From Symbiodinium sp. CCMP2592 (lineage: Eukaryota; Sar; Dinophyceae; Suessiales; Symbiodiniaceae): a stretch of 64,000 nt of DNA. Below, piece after piece: positions 31,540 to 43,788 of the stretch. A program made the translations under genes and the position numbers. Within the stretch, counting starts at the first letter, position 1. Each line of letters opens with the position of its first letter. Location of the stretch: the NCBI GenBank assembly GCA_905221615.1, contig CAJNDT010004891.1:531244-595243 (forward strand). Direction: 5' to 3'. The notes beneath the pieces were generated by a model. It was not told the DNA's origin. It worked only from the letters and a program-made list of their open reading frames with translations, and searched no databases.

Positions 31540-31970
31540 GCTTGTGCAGGCCACGAGGAAGTGAAGCCTTGAAGCAAGCGGTTCGGCAGCAACTCGCAGC
31601 CTTTGACCCCACGCTCAGCCCCGAGACAAAGAGCATTTTTTGGCACGGATGCTGCGCGGTGTGGATGATGTGGAGTGTCGCATCCAGGCAGACTGGTGTG
31701 CTGGATCCGGCAGCTTTTGCCCAGGCGATATGACTGGCTCTGATGCAGAGGCACATGTCTTCGCTTTGAGCGAGCAGCACTGTTGAGCCCAGGCGTTGCG
31801 CTCCTACAGCCCGACGCTGCCAGATGTGGCCCTCAAGGCAAGGCTTGTGCACAGCCTCGGAGTTCACGCCTGGTCTGACTATCAGGTGCTTTGGCAGCAA
31901 GTCTGTGAAACTGACGGAAGGGTGCAGATCGACAAGTTGGCACCGCTCTTGGACTGCCTTCGAGATTAAT
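31540..31970 (+). CDS. helical exon fragments, possible EF-hand-family 3' exons
   Basis: Exon-like stretches: AVRQQLAAFDPTLSPETKS (about 31577-31634) and a longer one reading YSPTLPDVALKARLVHSLG, then SDYQVLWQQVCETDGRVQID (about 31803-31965) with a stop at about 31968. The latter resembles a degenerate EF-hand (ETDGRVQIDKLAPLL). They may finish the U8-U9 gene. No firm joins. Confidence 0.35.
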
Positions 31971-32770
31971 CGCTCGCGTCACGTCTTCAAGTTGCGACAA
32001 CGCGCAGAACAAGGTCAGCCAGATTCTGCAAACTCCGGAGTCGACCCGGCCAGTTTCATGCATCTTGGGGGTGTGGTGAAGCCCTTAGACGACACTTTCT
32101 TCAACATAATTTCAATGGTTTGCTGTTGCTACTGTTGTTGTTGCTGCTCCTAATTCCACCACTACCAGACTCGCAGAACTTCCACTATGCCTCTCCGCAC
32201 CGCAACATGCCGCCATGCGACCGCCCGACAGCTGTTTCAAAATGTTTCCAACTCAACTAACGTTTGTTTTTGCTCTTGATACCAAAGTTCTGAGAAATGC
32301 AGGTATTGCGAGCGTTTGCGCTGATGTCAACGATATCGTGCTTGCAGTGTTTCTGTCATCTTGTTTCGATTCGTAGTGAACTTTGCTGGTCTTTGTGACG
32401 TTTGCAGTAGTAATGTCGTTGATCGTTGTCTCTAGCAGCAGCACCATCAGTGTCAGGACAAGTGTTGCCTACCGCTTGCAGATTCAATGGTAGTGAGACG
32501 TGAGCTCCAGCTGCAGGCCTCCACCGCCAAGATCCTCCCTTGTGAAGGCTGGGGCGCCTGTCACAGAGGCGCGATCGGAATTTTAAACAAGAGTACTGCT
32601 GATGTAGTGCTAGTAGTAGTGGTGGTATCACTGGCAATGCAATCGCAACACTCGCGGTAGTAATGATGCCACTGACCGCCTGAGCCTCATGCTCGCATGA
32701 GCCACCTTTGTCCACGGAAACAAGCAGCACGGCGGAAGGCTGATCCTGATTGCTAAGCGCGCCTCAGGGC
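31971..32770. other. no gene recognised
   Basis: Short frames on both strands, a small GTTGCTACTGTTGTTGTTGC repeat at about 32122-32147, and nothing else recognisable. Confidence 0.4.
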
Positions 32771-32777
32771 GCTTCTC

Positions 32778-33887
32778 TTGCCGGCAGACCGTCGCTGCTT
32801 TCAATTCTGTCAGTTTTGTCTTGCAGGCTGGGGGCCCGCTCTGGAGCGCGTTGCGAAGGCTCGGAAGGTGGTACAAGAACAGGAAGTAGCACTCGTACGA
32901 GTTTTTTTTATTGTCGGCGGCGGCATGCGATCACCACTCGTTCCTAAGCGCTGTGCTCATCAGCTTCAGGATCAGGCCGGCGCTGCACGAGCGCGGTCTC
33001 CGCCTGACCACGGCCTTCCAGTACGTGCCTCAGCATCAGCTCTACTCCCAGTGCAGCCGAAAGAGATTCCCATGGTGACCTCTCGCAGCTCATTTAAAGA
33101 ATCAAATCCGGAAAAGGAAAGCTTAGAGCTCGGGAGGATGGCCCGAAGGTGCAGCGATCACAGGGAGGGGGGAAATTATGAGGAAGGAGCTGCTTCTGCT
33201 CTTGCGGCACAGGCGCGCTGCCGTGGCTCTCCTTCTAGTTGTGGGACTTTCAACTCGTTTGGCTTTTATCCCGAAGGCTGGGAGGCTGAGCAGCTGCATA
33301 GGGGTGCAAAGATGTGGCTCACAGGTGACTACTACTGCGACAGGCCGGTCTGCCGACATGACAGGAGTGGAATGCACTCGAGCGCTTGCTCGCCGGTGCG
33401 GAGAACATGTCGGAAGAGTTCGCAAGCCTCTGCCATCAGGGAGTCTTATGTCGCTGCTCGGTGCGCCGGCAGCATGGGCCGTGACAGAAGGTTTCGAGGC
33501 GTTCGTTCCCTGCTTCCACATGCTCTCGTTTGCCCCACTGTTCGGTTTCGGAAGGACTACAACAAGTTGGCTGTGAAAGCGGCCAAGCCGATCATTGAGT
33601 CGTCGCCAAAGCCCGCAGGGGAAGCTCCAAATGATGCTGTCCAAGTGATAGGCGGGCGCGAGGGAGAGCAAGTATGAACGCGGAGGCTGCCGAATGCAGT
33701 CTGTGTTTGCAGGTGGTGCCGGAGTTCTCATCGTGGTTGCGCTTTACCTCTTCGCAGCTACCGTTTTTGTGCCCGCCTCAGAAGTGAGATGTATCCGTTG
33801 GCAGCTCGCAGAAGCCTTGATCCGTTTCCCTCTACCTCAGTCCGGCGGCAATCGAGACAACAACACGCGGGATGGAAAGCGAATTTA
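32778..33887 (+). CDS. candidate membrane/plastid-targeted precursor, unresolved exons
   Basis: From ATG 33178 one frame starts MRKELLLLLRHRRAAVALLL followed by VVGLSTRLAFIPKAGR. This is a signal-anchor followed by a basic Ser/Thr-rich stretch, reminiscent of dinoflagellate bipartite plastid leaders (signal peptide, then a transit peptide starting near a Phe). Further on is APAAWAVTEGFEAF, a possible processing site. Another frame reads RKDYNKLAVKAAKPIIES (about 33545-33600), and a third gives a strong single membrane span, GGAGVLIVVALYLFAATVFV (about 33712-33771). A coherent product would need introns I cannot place. No family recognised. Confidence 0.3.
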
Positions 33888-34525
33888 AGCGCTGAGACTG
33901 AGCGCCTACCGAGGCCAAAGCTGCCCAAATGCTCTCAAGCGTAGGGTTTAGGATTTAGCAGGCTTTGCAATGTTTCTAAGGCTCCATAATGTAGGTTTTG
34001 GGTGGGAGTTAGGGCTTGTGGGGTTTAGGGTCACGGTTCACCCCGTCCTCCTCTCGCAAGAGGTGTGGAGATTGCGCGAGGTTTCCGGCCTCCGGATTTC
34101 CACCAGACTTTCCGCTCACATGCGAAAAAAGCAAGCCCATGCACTGATGAAAACTTGCAGGAGAGGTTGTTCGCATAGTCGGGAAGATGATCCGTACAAT
34201 CGTGCAAGATTAGGCATCAGAACGACCCCGACCATGAGCGCAACACATGTGAATAGGAAAAGGGTTGTTGAGCTGTTGAGTTTAGGGTTGAGCCATCAGC
34301 TTGTCTGTCCAGGCGGGTACGAGTGGGCGTTCTTTCGTTGGTACCTGACGACCAACCGACCCACTTTCTAGCTCTTGCTTGACCACTCTGACTACCAGAA
34401 TCTTGTTTCTAGCAGAAGATCCTGTGAAACAGAAGACCCTGCACAAGAAAAGATTCTAATCACAGAATCCTATCTAGCCCTAACCGATCGACAACAACAT
34501 CTTGTTCATAGTATGACCACATAGT
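33888..34525. other. intergenic with telomere-like scraps
   Basis: TAGGGTTTAGGATTTAG and GGGTTTAGGGTC-like pieces at 33940-34030 and TTTAGGGTTGAG at 34281. No gene recognised. Confidence 0.5.
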
Positions 34526-34920
34526 ATGTAACAGTATGTACATAATATGCCTACCTATGTATCTATGTCTATGTTTCTTTATCTATGTATCCACGTATCC
34601 ATGTATCTATGTATCTATATTTATAGGCAAATATGTAAATGTGTGTATATGTATATCTGTATAAATTATAAAGGTATGTATATGGGTGTATATGTGTGTA
34701 TATGTGTGTATGTATATAATTTGTGTATGTATGAGTGTATGTATGTGTATATGTATGTGCATATGTATTTGTAAAAGTATGTGTATATGTATGCGTATGT
34801 GGACATGTGTGTGTGTGTACTCATATATGTATCTGTGTTTTTGTATGTGTGTGTATATATATATATATATTTTATTTTATATTATATGCAGATGTACATG
34901 TATATGTATATGTGCACGTA
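34526..34920 (+). repeat. (TATG)n-type microsatellite
   Basis: About 400 bases of ATGTATCTATG, GTATATGTG and TGTGTATG variants, with a TA core near 34853-34872. Tyr/Met/Cys-rich frames are artefacts. Confidence 0.93.
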
Positions 34921-35069
34921 TGCAAACATGATCCCCCCCGCCCCGCACAACCACAGGTCTCACAGATAATACGATGGCCTGCCAATATATACATGGACAG
35001 ACATGGATGCATCACTACTTCCGATCCGGCCCCACGCCCCCTGTGCCTAGCTTCTCCAACCCTTTCAAC

Positions 35070-35265
35070 CCTTTCGGTCTCTCTCTCTCTCTCTTTATCT
35101 CTGTCTCTGTCTCTCCCTCCCTCTGTCCCTCTGTCCCTCCCCATCCGTCTCCGTCTCTGTCTCTATCTTTCTCTGTCTCTCTCTCTCTCTCTGCATCTCT
35201 CTCTACCTTTCTCTTCCGCTCTCTCCCCATCTCTTTCAATCTCACTGCAGCGTTTTTCCGCCCCT
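35070..35265 (+). repeat. (TCTC)n polypyrimidine tract
   Basis: CTCTCTCT, TCTGTCTC and TCCCTC units, nearly pure pyrimidine for almost 200 bases and so potentially triplex-forming. The Arg/Glu-rich minus-strand and Ser/Leu-rich + frames arise from it. The rest of 34921-35440 holds no recognised gene. Confidence 0.93.
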
Positions 35266-35441
35266 CTCGCTGCGCTTAGGCGCTGGGTGCCCTCTTCGAG
35301 CTCCCGGCTCTCCAAGGAATCGCTGGCACGGGGAGTGGCCTGGATCCCGGGACGAAAGCAGCCGAGAGCGTCTTTGTGGCTGTTACTTGCAAAGCTGTTC
35401 GAAGAGCAGCACAAGTGCTGCTTCTAGCGGGAGTTCTACAT

Positions 35442-35539
35442 GGGAGTTTCCGAAAATTAGGGGTACCATATTTGGGGTCCTTATAATAAGGCTACTATTT
35501 GGGGTACTATATTAGGGTCCCCTATTTTCGGAAACTCCC
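35442..35539 (+). mobile_element. inverted-repeat miniature element, copy 2 (98 bp)
   Basis: Best-preserved ends: GGGAGTTTCCGAAAA at the left and TTTTCGGAAACTCCC at the right are exact complements. The flanking 4-bp repeats are ACAT (35438-35441 and 35540-35543). The interior carries TAGGGGTACC, GGTCCTTATAATAAGG and TACTATATTAGGG like the other copies. Non-coding. Confidence 0.9.
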
Positions 35540-35544
35540 ACATA

Positions 35545-35915
35545 TGTATAAGTAAACACACGCACACACATATATGTATGCATGTACATATGTTCAACCA
35601 TCTATTCAGTTATTTTTTGTATACATATACACATACTTGGCTGTTCATTCGGGAGCCTGCTGTAAGCTCTCCTCTGGAGTGTCCCGAAGGCCTCGCTGGT
35701 GGGAAGCGACCTGACGGAGCAGCAGCTGCTGGAGCCTTGGAGCCCCCGGTGAGATGGTACAAAGTATGGTGTATATATATATATACATGTATATATGTAT
35801 GTGTAGAGCATTATATAACTATAGCTATACTTATACATATGTATATATGTATATGTATACACATGTATGTATGTATGTATGTATGTATGTACATATGTAT
35901 ATGTATAAACACAAG
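35545..35915 (+). repeat. TATG/CACA microsatellite clusters
   Basis: ACACACATATATG at 35555-35590 and long ATGTATGTATG / GTATATATAT runs at 35768-35915, separated by about 150 bases of ordinary sequence without a recognised exon. Confidence 0.9.
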
Positions 35916-36535
35916 CTCTCAAAGCTCCCCGAAGGGAGATGCGAGATTGCTTTCGCCTGCGAAGGCGTGCCTTACATGGGGCAATGTGCAGAAATCCCGA
36001 CGTGGGGGCATCCATGGAGGTTGGCGTCTTGAACTTCGAACGTGCACGCGAGAGATACCGGTTTGAGACCGAACTGCAGGAGTTCATCGGCGCGTTCAGT
36101 GCTTGTGAGGGCGAAGGCTTTGAAGCCTATGCTCGTGAGCTGTCCGCGCCCCGTCCGGGCTACCATCGCGGGTTACCGGAGCCGACATGTCACTATCTTT
36201 TCCTTTGCTTCCTGACCTGGGCAAGGCTTCGCCGAGCAAGTCGGGCACTACTCCGCCGTGCCAAGGTTTCTGCTGTTCCTCTTTCCTTAAGTTTGCAGGG
36301 CTTGCTCAGTCAGAAGCGGGACCGTGCGGAAAGCTACGGCATGGTCTGGCGTCGGCTGCTCTGCGCTTGCCGGTTCTCCCCTCTCTCGCAGCCATTGTTT
36401 GGTATTGAGGCCACGAAAGAAGCCTTTCATGAAGTAGATTCATGTTTCCGAGGGCCCAGGGATGCCAAGTAACAGTTTCATAACAGTTTCACCCATTCTC
36501 CGAAGCTCAGAACTTCCAATCCGCCCCGTCGCTGC
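35916..36535 (+). other. weak exon-like frames before the EF-hand gene
   Basis: A frame from 35939 contains GVLNFERARERYRFETELQ (about 36022-36080), ending in CTGCAG, which looks like a helical exon; the following EFIGAFSACEGEGFEAYARE may continue it. No family or joins established. Confidence 0.3.
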
Positions 36536-39059
36536 CATGGCGGACCCAGCTGTGGAGAAGACCTGGTCCTCCAAGACCAAGGAGTCTTCCTTGCTGAAGT
36601 TACTTCTGAGGTTACGAAGGATCACGAGGGACTAAGTTGTCATTTTCAGGACCCATTTGCCGTAGGTCAGGGCAAGCTATCTTGTTTCATGTAAGTTCAT
36701 CACGACGGCTGCCTGAAGAGCTTGCAGCAGATGTCGTTCGGCGTGTTCCGGGTCGGCACCGGATTTCCGGGCGTCACCGTTGTTTGACGGCACTTGTGTG
36801 GGGATGGACGTGGTCCTGGAATTTTCACCCCTCCCCCGAAAGGCATGTGTGGCATACTGCTCGAAGGGCCATAGTTTTGTTTCGCAGGCTCAGCGGCACA
36901 TGCTCTGAAGTCTGAACCTCCAAACCCCACACCCTGCGAAGCCTGAGGCCTTGCCCGCAAAACCCTGCATACGAAAGCCCTGCCCTGATAGACCTCCTTG
37001 AAGGAGATCTTCCAGAAGTGGGACGTGCACAACACCGGGGTGATCACTCGTAAGCGGCTTCAGGGGCTCCTTTCACAGGTGGGGTTAGGGCTTTAGGTTT
37101 TTGGATCTTTCTGTTTTGGACAGGTTGTTCGGGTTTTGGCAATTTAGGGTTGTAGGATCTGGGGCTTTTATGGTTTGAGGGTATTTTAGGGTGTTGGAGC
37201 TTTGGTGGTTTGAGGATTTGTGGATTGAACGGAGGGCTGAAACCCTAAGCCCTGAACTCCTAAAGTCCACGTCGGGAGCAAGGCAAATTTCATGTCCGTT
37301 CCTGTACCTATCCTTTTTTCGTTCTGGCGTTTTCCCAGGCCTTCCCTCTCGCTTCCCTTCCGTTTGCGGTTCGTGTTTTCACTTCCGTGCAGGCTTCCAT
37401 CCAAAGATGATTTCGCTTCAATTCTCCGAAGGGGAAACGGAAAGCCTGGCACCTGAGGAAACCGAACGGGATTTTACTGTTTCTTTTCTGTCTCCGGTGG
37501 TGCCGGCTTTTCCGTTCCCGGTCTCGTTTTCGGTTTTCCTTCCTCCAGCAGTTGCCGTTTCTGGTTCCGTTTGCGGCCTTAGTATCCTGCGGCTTCCGCT
37601 TTCGGCTTCCCTGTCTGCCTTAGCTCCATGCCGCCCTTGGGAAGCCAGAACGGAAGAAAAACCAAACGGAAAAAACGAAGGGTAGGACAGGAACGGAAAC
37701 GTGTTTGGGTGACTCTTGCAGAAAGTGGTCCTGAAAACCTCTCTGAAGCTTAATCACCACATGCAAGGCTCCTGCTCTCACGCTCTTTCATCTGTAGGTT
37801 CGTAGGTTTAGGCGGATGGAACAGGGCCGACAACAAAAGGGGTCCGTAAGCTCAGATCCAAAAGAGATTTCGGGGTTCTTTGATTCAGTTTCTCTGTGAG
37901 GTGGCCGGTAAGGCTGTCACCGAGGAGGAGATCGAGCGGTGTATCAGCGAGGCCGTTGTTGCTACTAGTAGTACGTATAGTCTTTTTTTTTACGATCAAT
38001 GAATAGCGGGCATGCTGCAAACACCGAGTAGTACGCAGGGTAGGCCGTCTCGCGTTCAGGGCTTCAGGAAGGTTTGAGTTCGGTGTCCGGGAGGCTGACA
38101 AGAACAACAATGGGCTCATAGAGTACAACGAGTTTATCGAGTGGCTACAGCAGCCTTGTGCGACGGTACGCATGGGATCGCAAGGCCTCGAGTATTTCAG
38201 CCTCGAGGCAGCTGTCCGGCCTCTCTATGACGTCTATGACCAAAACGGGGATGGCCTGGTCTCCATGGAGGAGTTCGTACAATGTCAGACCATCCTTCAG
38301 AACTGCTTGGGCCTCCGGAGTGAGACGGCAGCCCCATTAGAAGACCAGTTCAAGAAGCAGTTGGGGAAAGAAGGTGCCTCCGCGAGCCTCTCCGTCTTCG
38401 ACAACTCTCCCAAGCGAGCGTTTGGACACGTGGACGCAGACAACAGCAAGGGCATCACCTTCGAGGAGTTTGTAGACTGGCAGCGGAAGCAGCTCGTGGC
38501 AGCACGGACCCCGAGCAAGGACTGCAGTGACCATGTAGCTTGCAGGGAGGTTTCCACGACAGCAAGTGCTCCGGCTGGCCCGTGTACCATTCTAGCACAT
38601 CGACGACGTCCGCGGTCGGCGGAAACCTTGTGGATACAGCATGGCTTCTGAACCTGCAATCTATGCGCGTGCGTGCGTGAGTGCGTGCGTGCGTTTGCAT
38701 GTATGCGCACATGCACCAGCAGCGTAACGTTCTGAAATTCCATCCTTTGTCGCTCTGTCCTTTGTTGCTCTGAACTCTGAAATGCCCTGAAACATCAGCG
38801 CCTGCAGCAACTCCAACGTCACTACCCGTCTATAACCAGCTTCTGCATTGGGATGCATGAACTGGCTTTGTTCCCAATCCAACCTGTGGACGCATCCACG
38901 AGACGTCTAGCCTCCTGAAAGGAGCTGGAGGAGCTTCTGCCTGCCCTGGCGCGACAACTGAAACGGGTTTTCAAGTTCGATGAGCAAGGAGAGAAGGATG
39001 GGAGGGAGGAGTGCGATTCCAGGGTCTTGCAGAAGATCGTGGACAATCTCGCATCTTGA
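36536..39059 (+). CDS. calmodulin-like multi-EF-hand protein
   Basis: Calcium-binding protein, probably with four EF-hand motifs. Likely start ATG 36536 (MADPAVEKTWSSKTKESSLL). Exon 36992-37078: SLKEIFQKWDVHNTGVITRK, with donor CAG followed by GTGGGG. Exon from 37889: LCEVAGKAVTEEEIERCISE. Exon from about 38068: loop DKNNNGLIEYNE, then a continuous frame through loop DQNGDGLVSMEE (about 38240-38275) and loop DADNSKGITFEE (38432-38467), with QFKKQLGKEGAS between them, echoing the QEFKKQLANV exon of the array. A final exon reads LEELLPALARQLKRVFKFDE, then LQKIVDNLAS and a stop at 39057-39059. Two loops have the full D-x-N/D-x-D/N-G pattern; the first (WDVHNTGVITRK) is degenerate. Joins other than 37078 are approximate. 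Confidence 0.65.
37079..37888. other. long intron or inter-exon region of the EF-hand gene
   Basis: Between two EF-hand exons. It contains a TTTAGGGTTG/GGGTTTTGG telomere-like patch (37083-37215) and a stretch rich in TTCCCTTTCCG-like motifs (37310-37680). The open frame there (37191-37685) is Ser/Pro/Phe-rich and motif-free. Confidence 0.4.
38664..38712 (+). repeat. (GTGC)n short repeat
   Basis: GCGTGCGTGCGTGAGTGCGT and onward; about 50 bases inside the inferred last intron of the EF-hand gene. Confidence 0.9.
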
Positions 39060-39654
39060 CCGCATGGTTTGCAAGGTTCCTGATCAGCCAGTTGTTGGGT
39101 TTTCCAGCTTCTGAGCACAGGCTAAGATGTGTATGGAGATCTGGTCCAAGAAAGAGGAGGAGGAGACCAAGGCCAAAGACATTAAAGCTTTCATGGGGAA
39201 GGCACCCTTCTCTTGCTTGTTGTGTGCCGGCTGAGCAGCATGGGCGTGCCAATCCACACGTTGCTTTGGGAGTAGGCCCGCCACTACACCAACCGGTGGA
39301 CGGAGCCTCCGGTGGGATTGAATGTCAAGAAGCTCAAGGAAGGGTTTGCTTGTTTCGGCGTCGTGTGAGCTTGCATCAGAAATTCTCAGGTACGTGCCTG
39401 TAGTCACTGTAGTCCGTATCTTTGGCTGGATGGAACTGGTGCATAGTTGCAGCCACCGAGTCCCAGCATGGCTTGGCCAGGCAAAGTTCCTTGCCACAGA
39501 GTCCTGCACGAGGGTGACAGAGAACATGGACCTAGACTTGATGGTCATTCCAGTTCTTGCAGAAGGCTCGAAAGCCCAGTGGCAAGTGCTGATGCGACAA
39601 CTCAATAACGCCTTTACCGCTGCCAGGGGATGATGTAAACCCTCGCAGTCGAAT
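39060..39654. other. no gene recognised
   Basis: A 226-codon minus-strand frame overlaps here (39084-39764), but it has no motif and lies opposite plausible + exons. A + frame at about 39527-39630 reads MDLDLMVIPVLAEGSKAQWQ and might be an exon of the next gene. Confidence 0.35.
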
Positions 39655-41535
39655 ATGGCTGGCCGCTTCGCTGCATTTGCTACATCCGGGGCTTTTGCTG
39701 GGCTGCAGAACTTTGTGGCTAGTATTGTTGAAAAAATGCTTCCTCCACGCATGCCGTTCTGCAAACCGCGGACACTCTGTGTGCTGCTGCGTGAGGCTCA
39801 GATCATCCAGAAGGCCTGGTTGTGACCCTTTTGCGGGATGGTCGTTCCAGTGGCAGTCGTATGCCGGCAAAGCAGCTTCTGAGATGGGCAGTGCAAAGCC
39901 CAAATGTCGAAGTGACAGCTCAGTTGGAGCTAAAATTTGCGCTTTGAGATTGGGCAGCAGCACCCGAGGAACATCCTTTGAGGGATATGCCATCTGATCT
40001 AAAAACATGACGGGACAGGTCTAGAGCAGTCGTTCTTTACGAACTTGTTACGTGCCAGCACCAGGTCACGATGAAGGATGGCAAGGTTCGGGAGGACGAT
40101 CCAGTCCCTCGGTTTGAGAATTTTACAGCTCCGTTTTGCGATGCATACATGCAGAGCAGCTGTAAACTAAAGCAGCAGCTCCACTTGGAGTTTGATATTG
40201 AGCTTGTTACGGTGCAGGCTCAATCCAGATTTGTGCTTTGAGCGACTTTCGTTTTGGATGGGATGTAGCCAGTAGTCACGATCACTTCCGATGATGCGGA
40301 GTAGAGGCTCAGCCGTGTGATGTCGGGTCTATTGCTTAACGGGGTGCGCGAAAGGCCTGATCCTGTTGCGAGAGAGAGCGAACATGTCCGGACATGCTCT
40401 AAGTAAGGGTTTGTAGCAGGGGGCAGTACGAAGGGAAAAGCAAGGTCTACTACGAATTCGAGTCTTTGTCCTGGCACAAGACGGATGAAGCAGCTCGCCA
40501 GCATAGCTATCATGGGACTTGACAGCATCCCTTGCTTATCAGCTTTGGGCTTTGGAAAAGTTGATGTACACGCAAATGGGCGTGGACTTGGCATTCGTTG
40601 ACATTCACGCCCACTATGCTTAAATTTTATCTGTGGCAGCACGAAGCCCAACATAGCGGTTTCTGCTGCAAACAGTTTCTGCTGTAAACAGGCTGTAGAG
40701 GAGGGACAAATGTAGACAATTGCAAGTAGGCCGCTAAGGCTAAGACACTTTCTATATCCCTCTGCTGCTAGAGGGGTCTTACTTCAGAGTGCCAACTTGG
40801 GTTCCATGCCATACAGGGCAGCCGATATGGATATAGTCAGTTATCTCGCGCAGATCGGGGCTGCTCGAGATGGCTGGTCAGTTGGAGTGGTGAAACGCCC
40901 TCCGCTCTTGTCACTGCATCAAGATATCCCTTCGTATGCACGGTGGGTCAACCAACTCCGGTTTTGCCGCTCGAAGCAATGGGACAACAAGCCGCTGATC
41001 CAACTGACGCTAAAACAACGACGTTGTCCAACCGGAAACTGTCCGTCTTGGAAACAAATGAGACTAAATGAGCAGGCGAAATGGTTGTTATGAGAACGCG
41101 GGATTCAAAGCCCCATGCCTGTCAAATGTTTTGGCCGAGCTCGTGCAACTCAAAATCAACCGGATGCAGATAGTTAAACAGCCTTTGGCTGATGAAAGCC
41201 TTCTGCATCTGACAAGAGGAACACTACAGCTTAACGGGAAATCTGCTGTTCGCATTGATGAACACGAGGAGCATTATCACAGCAGTCAGCATCATCAATG
41301 CAACAGCAAATCTTCCAGCGTTTTGACAGCGGTATTTGGCGGCAGCAGCAGAAATGTGATGGTTTGTTTTGCGAAGTTTGATCATACGAGTGCACGTTGT
41401 GTTGAGGCCATGGAGAAGTTCCACACCGTCCGACGCTCAAGCCGTGTCTGCCGCATGACTTTCTCCTGTCTACTCTGGCAGGCTTTGGACGCTCTGCCAC
41501 CCGAGCTTCGCATGTTCTCGCTTCTCAAGGCTTAG
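39655..41535 (+). CDS. unrecognised multi-exon gene
   Basis: Several exon-quality stretches lie on + in sequence: MAGRFAAFATSGAFAGLQNF, then VASIVEKMLPPRMPFCKPRT (39655-39820); VVTLLRDGRSSGSRMPAKQL and VQSPNVEVTAQLELKFAL (about 39815-39945); VTMKDGKVREDDPVPRFENF, then AYMQSSCKLKQQLHLEFDIE (about 40066-40215), ending GTGCAG before GCTCAA, a GC-type donor; YEGKSKVYYEFESLSWHKTD (about 40418-40490); and a frame from 41068 with LVQLKINRMQIVKQPLADES ending at 41535. Frame quality is good, but I recognise no family, and the grouping into one gene is a guess. Confidence 0.35.
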
Positions 41536-41589
41536 TGTGCGACCATGCAGATAGATGTTTGACCACACCAGCAAGAACGAGCTTCCTTC

Positions 41590-43255
41590 GCTCCCCTATT
41601 CCTGCACAGGCCGAAGCTGACTTCGGTCACAAAATCACTTGGGAACAAGTCGAGAGGGTCTTGAACAGGTGCTGGCCCACAGATTCGGATCCGTAGAGTG
41701 TCTACAGGGAGGACATAGAGCCGCCGCTTTTAGGAAGACTATGATGCCAGTCGTGACAGGTGCCTGAGCCATGGCATCCTGACTGCCGCCCAGATCTCCG
41801 AATATACCAGCAACATGGAGCTACGCGTGACGAAGGCATTGAAAGATGAGGAGACGCGGCAGGGAGTCGTTCGGCACGGTCATGTTGCTGTCGCATCGCA
41901 GTCAGGATCTGCTCTCGGGCATGTCAGCAGAAGAGTCCAAGAAGAAGGTCCGGGACAGCCTCCTGGCCGTCTCGCAGAGGTGGGACACTCTGGATGGGCG
42001 ATTGCTCTGTCTGACTTCTTGCCACAGCCCCTTCCAGGCCTCAAGACATCATGGCTACATAGCTGCATTTTATGTGCTCGGTGGCTCATACTCACAGACC
42101 TCCAGTGCAGACCCATCTGCACCTTGATGTTTCTGCGCTTGCACAAAGGCCATGCTCAGTGACTTAAAAATCTTCAAAGTCAGCTCGGTTTGGGCCGATT
42201 TCATGACAGCCGACTGAGTGGATTGTTCTGAACTGCTGAAAGCAAGTGTAATGCATGTCTCATGCTTTGCTGCACAACGCTTGGTGAAGAGGCTCAGCAT
42301 CTTCATGCTACAACTTCGCATGTTCGCGAGAAATGTCAGCAAAGACCGTGCCGCAGGATATGAACATCATGTCTTGTGGCAACCTACATGACATCTCTGT
42401 TCGCGATAAGCAATGCGCCGAACGGCTTACAGAGCCCCGGTCCGCTTGCATCTGCAGCCGTATCACACTCTCTTCGACCGCTAGCGTCTTTTTCGTTTCT
42501 AGCCGTAGGGGCTCCTGAGAGTCAATGCTGCTCCCGGGATAGCCTCTTGCGATGGGAAAAAGATACCTGCATCGTGAGTTTGAGTTCTTCCCAGTTTGAG
42601 GGCTTCCCACCAGAAAGAGGACTGGCATCTTGCAAGGGCTCGCTCTCCGGGGCCTTCGCGACCCTTGACATCACAGGCGAAGGGGAGGTGAGCCGACGCC
42701 TCAGGCGCGACAAAACTCCGAGCTCTGGCGTCTTGGCGCCTTCTTTGCTAAGGACTTCCAGGGTTCAGAGCTGCTCTGCTTCAGTTCGGCGTTGGCTGCT
42801 CAGAGTGGGTGACTCGAGCTTACAGTCAGCTTAGCCAGAAGCATGCGAAAGCCACGCAGAGGATTTAAACCTTACCGACGAGCAGGTGAACAAGCTCTGG
42901 AAGCCGAGGGCTTGGCCTCAAAAGCGGCTGATCTCCCCCCCAAGGGCAGTAAGAGACTAGACTGTTGAGTAATTGGTAGTAAGCATAACAGCAACAGTGG
43001 TCACCCCAGCCATGAACACAAACAGCTTGACCCCGCCACTTGAATCTGCGTCGGTCAGGACTGCACAAGCTCTGGGAGGGTGCAAGGATGCCCGAAGCCT
43101 GGCCTGCTTCGAGTGGCGTGATCAGCAAACTACTGCCAAGACTTTCCCAGGAAGCGATGGACTTCATGTCCTTTAAGACTGTCTTCGGCCCGTCCGCCGT
43201 CGACTCTCCGGGCGATGCAGGTCCAGCCGGCTTGGGTTTCATCCTGATGTCATGA
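41590..43255 (+). CDS. exon series, possible EF-hand relative
   Basis: Exon-like pieces on +: FGHKITWEQVERVLNRCW (about 41620-41675), TVMLLSHRSQDLLSGMSAEE and KKKVRDSLLAVSQRWDTLDG (about 41875-41997), GSLSGAFATLDITGEGEVS (about 42637-42693; FATLDITGEGEV looks like a degenerate EF loop) and LRRSGLHKLWEGARMPE, then GVISKLLPRLSQEAMDFMSF (about 43042-43180). They resemble the helix-loop style of the EF-hand array, but no canonical loop is present. Joins unresolved. Confidence 0.3.
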
Positions 43256-43439
43256 CGATGCTGGCCATGCTTCCTATTGACTCCTTAAGCGGATTCTAGC
43301 AGCCGATATCCTGAAATCCCTAAACCCTAAACCCTATGCTCTTCCGGCCAGGTGATGGCGAGGACGATGCTGCCAGAGCTGCAAAGCGCGACCCAGGGCC
43401 GAGCCTTGAGGAGACTGGCTCTCAGACACGGTCGCACCA

Positions 43440-43753
43440 TCTACTGTTCTCTACCACTGTCTATCGGTGTCTGTCCGTCTCTCCATGTATCTGCCCACCT
43501 ACCCATCTGTCTATCTGCTTACCTATCCCTCTACCCACCCATCCTGTCTATCCATCTATCTATCTATCTACCTGCTATCTATCCAAGCAGCAGCAACAGA
43601 AAACCACCAGAACTATCACTGCCACTACCGCTGCCGCTGCCACAATTACTACGACTGACGCTGCTACTGCTGATGCTACTGCTAGTACTAGTACTAGTAC
43701 TAACACCGCAACTCCTGCTGCTACTACTACCAGTACTACTACTGCTGCTGCTG

Positions 43754-43788
<35 letters not shown>

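Noticed and set aside
34735-35427. 230-codon frame rich in Cys, Val, Tyr and Ser
   Set aside because: It runs through the TATG microsatellite and the CT tract and has repeat-derived composition throughout.
39084-39764. 226-codon minus-strand gene
   Set aside because: No motif, and the opposite strand holds better exon-like segments with plausible splice boundaries.
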